Source: Nansenia antarctica
Lineage: Eukaryota > Chordata > Actinopteri > Argentiniformes > Microstomatidae
Reading direction: 5' to 3'
Assembly: GCA_963989245.1 (NCBI GenBank)
Contig: OZ022352.1
Coordinates: 17,713,060 to 17,777,059, forward strand
Length of the DNA stretch: 64,000 nt
Shown here: positions 59,942-64,000 of the stretch, piece by piece
Layout of the letters: the number at the start of each line of letters is the position of its first letter
How positions within the stretch are numbered: the stretch's first letter is position 1
Made by a program: the position numbers and the translations under genes
The notes under the pieces: model-generated
Told to the model about the DNA's origin: nothing
Seen by the model: only the letters and a program-made list of their open reading frames with translations
Databases searched by the model: none

Positions 59942-60136
59942 TGATGTATTCACTGTTGCCATGGTTTTGTTAACGCTATGCATACTGGGTATTGAAGATG
60001 CCATGTTGTACTGTTATGTTGATCTAACGTGGGGCTCCACAGTAGATAACAATAAATACTCAAGTTACAGCCGTTGTCTGAGTAGTACATGTCATGTTAT
60101 ACAGGTGAGGTTCCTAGTCCTCAGGATATAACATCA
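59942..60136 (+). repeat. Gypsy-H 3' LTR
   Basis: 195 bp, about 96-98% identical to 47300-47488 plus two short gaps. Confidence 0.85.
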
Positions 60137-60456
60137 ATCATTATAGCACTAGCCTACCACAGTGCACCTCTTTAATGTCCCACCTGTCCGCATTCCAGGC
60201 TACATTTTGCCGGTTTTACGAGGGGATGAGTAGCAAGTGGACATTGGCAATTTTACTAGGAATACTGTAGGCTACTTGAAGTTAACCATTTAGGCCTCGG
60301 GTGAAAAAAAAAATAATATTTAATTGATAACGTTTATGTAATTATCTCAGATAGTTTTGTAAATGTCTCTAATAATAACATTGGCATTATGTCATGTTAC
60401 GGATCAAGTCCATCCATGTCCATCCATAGTAGCCTATGTCGTAGGAGCCTATTATA
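60137..60456. other. Upstream flank of the host gene, no gene seen
   Basis: Non-coding. It lies between Gypsy-H and the promoter motif. No CpG-rich island is evident. Confidence 0.5.
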
Positions 60457-60482
60457 AACTACAAATCCCGGTATGCTTTGCG
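60457..60482 (+). promoter_or_regulatory. ZNF143/THAP11-type promoter motif
   Basis: AACTACAAATCCCGGTATGC followed by TTTGCGG closely fits the ACTACAAxTCCCAGxATGC plus CGCG-end consensus bound by ZNF143 (Staf) with THAP11. That element typically lies within 200 bp of transcription starts of housekeeping genes. Here it is about 170 bp upstream of the first ATG of a spliced gene. Confidence 0.7.
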
Positions 60483-60652
60483 GTACATTCGCAATCCTCC
60501 GCTAATCTTATCATCCCGGCTTTGGAGTTCCAGGGATCAGAGCAGGAGAGTGAAGATAACGGTGTGAGTCATATGATCATATTGCCATCGCAAGAGCCCG
60601 TACATGATTGTCGGCAAGGCGGATAACATTCGGGTGTACTTGGAACACAGTT

Positions 60653-60742
60653 ATGAAAATGGATTTAAATGCCATCATAGAAAATATGGAAACGGGAGAT
60701 CAAGATGCCGCATTGATTGCACTGCAGACGTATAATAAAGAG
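60653..60742 (+). CDS. Host gene, coding exon 1 (unidentified)
   Basis: ATGAAAATGG at 60653 opens a 30-codon frame, with the second ATG at 60659 in a better context. It contains NAIIENMETGDQDAALIALQ and ends TYNKE at a GAG|GTAACA donor, in phase 0. The next exon (63568) joins in phase and gives an acidic Ser/Glu-rich continuation. The start looks like a small helical pair, as found at the N-terminus of helical-repeat proteins, but I do not recognise the gene. The promoter motif upstream and matching phase support a real gene. Further exons lie beyond or near the window edge. Confidence 0.65.
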
Positions 60743-61188
60743 GTAACAATTTCAACATAATTATCAAGAAGGAATTTAAATGAAAGCTGCGTGTAATGTG
60801 TTCCTTTAGTTTGAGTTAAAACTATTGAGTGCAATTTGATGTCAATAAGATTGTATTTGAGATGATGTCACACCTGCCATCATGAAGTGGTGGTAGTCAA
60901 TTGTAACAGAACAATGCGAGTGTTTTGTTCAACGACAGCATAGAAATGTTTAGGTTTTATGATCCTAGAGGTGTGTATACTGGTAGTACGGACCGGTTTG
61001 TGGAGAGCATTGCCAATAGACGCACTCTTGTTATTATACTTGGTATAATAATCTGTATAAGGCTTGAAAATGTGGCCAACTTCAACCCACCCAACAAACA
61101 CAATTGTTCCCTCATCATCGGCGATGTTAAGAATCATGATGCCATGTATACATATATATTATTATTATTATAATAAGGCTACATATTC

Positions 61189-61942
61189 ATAGCTTTCATG
61201 TGACGTCACAGCATAGTGGAAACGCCCACCTGACGGGCAAAAGGCACTTTTTGCGGGCAAAACCCACGGGCAAAACCCACTTTTTGCGGGTTAATAACTT
61301 TGATTTCCCGTGGGTTAGGAAAATAATTCCAACGTGTCCGGAAAGAGGAGAAGCCAGGGAATCGAAAAGTGTTTGAATGGAGTCGATCCTCCACTCCTAT
61401 CACCGTGGACACAGCAAGGAGCGAATTCCCGGGTAGAAATATCCCCTCGACCCGCTGTCAGCGGGAGTTCCGTCCAGCAGCGGTAGAACTCCCGAACGCC
61501 CGGTTGATCGAGTTTCGTATTAAAAGTATATCTTCTCGGGGTGTCAGCGAGGTGGTTAAGGGCTCAAAATGACCGTATACTGATGGTGAATTTAGCAATA
61601 ATAGTCTTGTATTTGTACCACCTCCATAACCGGTGTTATTCACGGAGAAAGCCGGTCAAGGACGCACCTTTTGCGGGTTAATAACTTTGATTCTCCGGGG
61701 GTTAGGAAAATAATTCCAACGTGTCCGGATAGAGGAGAAGACATGGAATCCAAACGTTTTTGAATGGAGTCGATCCTCTACTCCTATCACCGTCGTGTAT
61801 CTTGATAGTTCTTCATGGGTGAGGTGGTCTAAATAGTAGGCAGCCGGTAAATCGCCATGTTGAGTGATGTTGCTATGATACTTTTTGCCCGTCAGGTCGG
61901 TGGTTGCTAGGGAAGAAACCACGTGACTGAAAGCTATGAATT
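61189..61942. mobile_element. MITE-like element with internal direct repeats
   Basis: Inverted ends TTCATAGCTTTCA (61189) and TGAAAGCTATGAA (to 61942). A further inverted match of CCTGACGGGCAAAA lies about 40-55 bp inside each end. Within it, a block of about 130 bp (starting TTTTGCGGGTTAATAACTTT) occurs twice in direct orientation, at about 61270-61402 and 61668-61795. There is no coding capacity. The superfamily is unclear; the target duplication is not resolved. It lies in intron 1 of the host gene. Confidence 0.7.
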
Positions 61943-62290
61943 CCTCTCTTGATATTGTGTGAATAATATGTGTTGTTATTAATACATACATTTTGTTATT
62001 AATACATTAATACAGTGGGATGATCTGTACTGAATTATCAGGGTAACCCCACGCAATAAACAGAGGAACTTTGAGCCTTCAGATCCTCTCAGGCTGATCC
62101 CTCGTCTCCCTCCAGACTGCCCTCCTACCCTGTGGAGGCTATCGCCTGGGCAACCAATCCCAGACCCTATGTAGTCAATGTTCTCACTTCCTAACCTTCA
62201 CATTCAACATTTGTTTTGGAAAGTGGCTATGTTGAATATTATTGTATGCTTATATGCTCAGTTAAGTGTGTTCTGCTGATACAGGCCTAT

Positions 62291-62291
62291 G

Positions 62292-62333
<42 letters not shown>
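62291..62333. repeat. (TA)n microsatellite
   Basis: A pure TA run of about 40 bp at the left border of the Tc1 relic. Confidence 0.95.
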
Positions 62334-62339
<6 letters not shown>

Positions 62340-62340
62340 T

Positions 62341-62830
62341 GTACCAGTCAAAACTTTGGACGCACTTTCCCATTCAATTGAATGGGGAAGTGTGTCCAAA
62401 TTTGGTGTTAACACCAATCAAACATCGCTTGAATGCCACAGCCTATTTGAGTACTGTTGCTGACCATGTGCACGATGCCCACGATTTAGCCATCTTCTAA
62501 TGGCTAATTCCAGCATGATAATGCACCATGTCACAAAGCAAAGGTTGTCTCAAACTGGTTTCATGAACATGACCAAGAGTTCACTGGCCTTCCCAGTCAC
62601 CAGATCTGAATCCAATAGAACACCTTTGGGATGTGGTAGCATCACAGCTTGTAAGTGCACCTGAAAAATCTTGAATTGTGTGATGCAATTATGTCATCAT
62701 GAACCAGAATCTCAAAGGAATGTTTCCAACATCTTGTGGAATCAATGCCACAAAGAATTCAGACTGTTTTGAGAGCAAAGGGAGGCCCTGCCTAGTATTA
62801 GTATGGTGTTCCTAATAAAGTGTTCTGTGA

Positions 62831-62884
<54 letters not shown>

Positions 62885-62938
62885 ATATATTCAATTGAAT
62901 GGGGAAGTGTGTCCAAACGTTTGACTGGTGCTGTAGAT
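62341..62938 (+). mobile_element. Tc1/mariner relic with inverted ends
   Basis: Ends GTACCAGTCAAAACTTTGGA (62341) and the inverted form near 62938 give inverted repeats of about 45 bp, both containing CCATTCAATTGAAT or its complement. Between them the plus strand retains transposase pieces: FQHDNAPCHKAKVVSNWF (second catalytic Asp) and WPSQSPDLNPIEHLWDVV (D34E-type Glu), with bases missing between them and stops after. The N-terminal part is lost. It inserted in intron 1 of the host gene, next to a TA run as expected for a TA-targeting element. Confidence 0.85.
62837..62890. repeat. (TA)n microsatellite, second
   Basis: A long TA run with one GTA-type interruption, just inside the right end of the Tc1 relic. 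Confidence 0.9.
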
Positions 62939-63567
62939 ATTGTTGTGTCATAGATTAGTTGTACTGACAAGCTCCATCCATCTGTTTGCATCTTAACAGA
63001 CTCTCCAATGCACTAATTTATTTTGCCATGCAACCATTCATTGGTGTGTAATTTTGAAATACGAATGTAAAGTCAGAGTTACCCTAACCCTATGTACATC
63101 ACCAGAACCAGACGGCCATTCACAACGCATGCTTTTCCTTCCCCAAGTTACCTCTCAGAGACAGTTCACCAAGCAAAAGCAATCAGCCCAAGACCTATTT
63201 GGGTTTATATTGACGCAATAGGATTAGGACTGCCAGGCTACACAAATAGAATCCTGTGGCTCTGTCAAATCCTGTCCATCTAAATGGCTCTTGCCTGACG
63301 TGAGCTTAGTATTTCACTGAGGTTTAGTCAGATAAAACATTACCTCACATATTTTTGGGCATCCTGTCTGAAGACAATGTCACACACCTTTAAATCAGAA
63401 TTGCAAGGGCAAAAGAACAAACTGCTCTGAGGCATTCCTTCCTGGAACACGAGTGTTCCATTATGCTAATTCCCCCTTGTTGCACTGATATGATATCTGC
63501 TTTTGTTGTGACAGGTTGTGTAAGTATTTTTAATATTATGCTTTTCTTATCTGTTTTTGCTTTTTAG

Positions 63568-63615
63568 AAGAGTCAATGCTTCACATTTAATTCAGAGGAA
63601 GAGGAAGATAGAGAG
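63568..63615 (+). CDS. Host gene, coding exon 2 (unidentified)
   Basis: 48 bp bounded by a polypyrimidine tract and acceptor (TGCTTTTTAG|A) and a donor (AGAGAG|GTAGGG). It encodes KSQCFTFNSEEEEDRE, phase 0 on both sides, continuing exon 1 at 60653. It is short, acidic and free of stops. The product is unknown. Confidence 0.65.
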
Positions 63616-63774
63616 GTAGGGTTTTAATTTTTGTTGCACTGAAAACATCCACATCATCAGTCAATACCAGATAATGTGAGTCCTTGTATATCTATGTTGT
63701 GAAATTCTTATCCTTTAACTCTCTCTCTCTCTCTTTTATCTCTTTTCATCTCTTTCTTGCATGCCTGTGTATTA

Positions 63775-63896
63775 GGATGGAAGGTTACAAGAGGTATAAG
63801 TGTGAAGATGACATGTATGTTCTAGAATACTTTCACCCAAAGTTTATCTCTGAAACAAAATGCATTTACTATTGGGTATTAAATAATTTGGCGTAG
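63775..63896 (+). other. Open stretch downstream of exon 2, uncertain
   Basis: After a TC-rich tract and TTAG at about 63774, a frame of about 40 codons (MEGYKRYKCEDDMYVLEYFH and onward) ends in a stop at 63896. There is no clear donor and no recognised domain. It may be a chance frame or a terminal alternative exon. Confidence 0.2.
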
Positions 63897-64000
63897 GTAT
63901 AAACCCCCTTTCCTCTGCTACCTAGTATGACCCATTGTAATTACATATAAATTAAGAAATAAACTCTGGGTTTCTGCGATGAACTATTAAATCTAGAGCT

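Larger units (their letters stand above)
47300..60136 (+). mobile_element. Gypsy-H: older Ty3/Gypsy element hosting four later insertions
   Basis: Short LTRs at 47300-47488 (189 bp) and 59942-60136 (195 bp), TGATGT...ACATCA, differ by about 4 substitutions and two gaps. The 5' LTR is followed by TTTGGCGACGAGGACG (primer-site-like), and a purine tract AAGGGGGGAGGAGATG precedes the 3' LTR. Gag-protease, RT, RNase H and integrase follow in order, broken by a SINE, two hAT elements and Gypsy-B. No target duplication is apparent at the outer ends. Confidence 0.85.

Noticed and set aside
1..64000. Bacterial-type defence, phage or operon system
   Set aside because: Introns, retroelements, microsatellites and codon layout are vertebrate; no prokaryotic gene cluster is present.

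Overview
The window is vertebrate genomic DNA, almost certainly from a ray-finned fish. The evidence is introns with GT/AG borders, TRIM-type immune gene exons, and fish-typical transposons: Rex1/Babar, L2 and L1 LINEs, a Penelope-like element, Harbinger, hAT, Tc1, chromodomain Ty3/Gypsy elements and endogenous retroviruses. There is no prokaryotic gene organisation. Most of the 64 kb is transposable-element sequence, much of it nested. Only two kinds of host gene content are visible: decayed TRIM and MPRIP pieces on the left, and the first exons of an unidentified host gene at the right edge.

Left part, 1-26.7 kb, is a patchwork of old fragments. In order: a Penelope-like element with inverted ends (344-2522); a multi-exon hAT-like transposase gene (minus strand, about 2.6-4.2 kb); a TRIM coiled-coil exon (4217-4450); a Rex1 LINE (5.77-7.15 kb); an intronless MPRIP 3' retropseudogene fused at 8446 to a Gypsy integrase fragment; a tandemly repeated Gypsy/hAT chimeric unit (8.4-11.5 kb); a jockey/I-like LINE (12.1-13.2 kb); a Gypsy pol with an intact 1168-codon frame (13.25-17.07 kb) ending at telomere-like repeats; a second Rex1 (18.1-20.7 kb); a TRIM SPRY fragment; and L2, L1 and Harbinger fragments.

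Middle part, 26.7-47.0 kb, holds two large minus-strand elements whose nearest ends are only about 40 bp apart. Gypsy-A (26761-34174) has both LTRs, a target duplication, a chromodomain and several frameshifts. It carries a nested 2.1-kb LTR element that encodes only Gag and protease. ERV-D (34221-47035) has 348-bp LTRs and a 4-bp target duplication. Its gag is followed by an in-frame UAG and then a 619-codon pol-like frame that lacks reverse transcriptase and the integrase core. It is split by ERV-E (37121-43025, plus strand, 614-bp LTRs that look identical, 5-bp target duplication), which retains a gag and an env remnant.

Right part, 47.3-60.1 kb, is Gypsy-H (plus strand). It was hit successively by a tRNA-type SINE, two non-autonomous hAT elements (one carrying a 161-bp perfect palindrome) and a complete-looking chromodomain Gypsy-B (54382-59859). 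Gypsy-B has 543-bp LTRs with 2 differences, open gag and pol frames and a GGGAAAC slippery site at their overlap. From 60.4 kb a plus-strand host gene starts: a ZNF143/THAP11-like promoter motif, a coding exon 1 (60653-60742) and an exon 2 (63568-63615). A MITE and a Tc1 relic lie in its first intron.

All coordinates of breakpoints, target duplications and LTR identities come from reading the sequence by eye. Family names come from recalled protein motifs, not from a database search.
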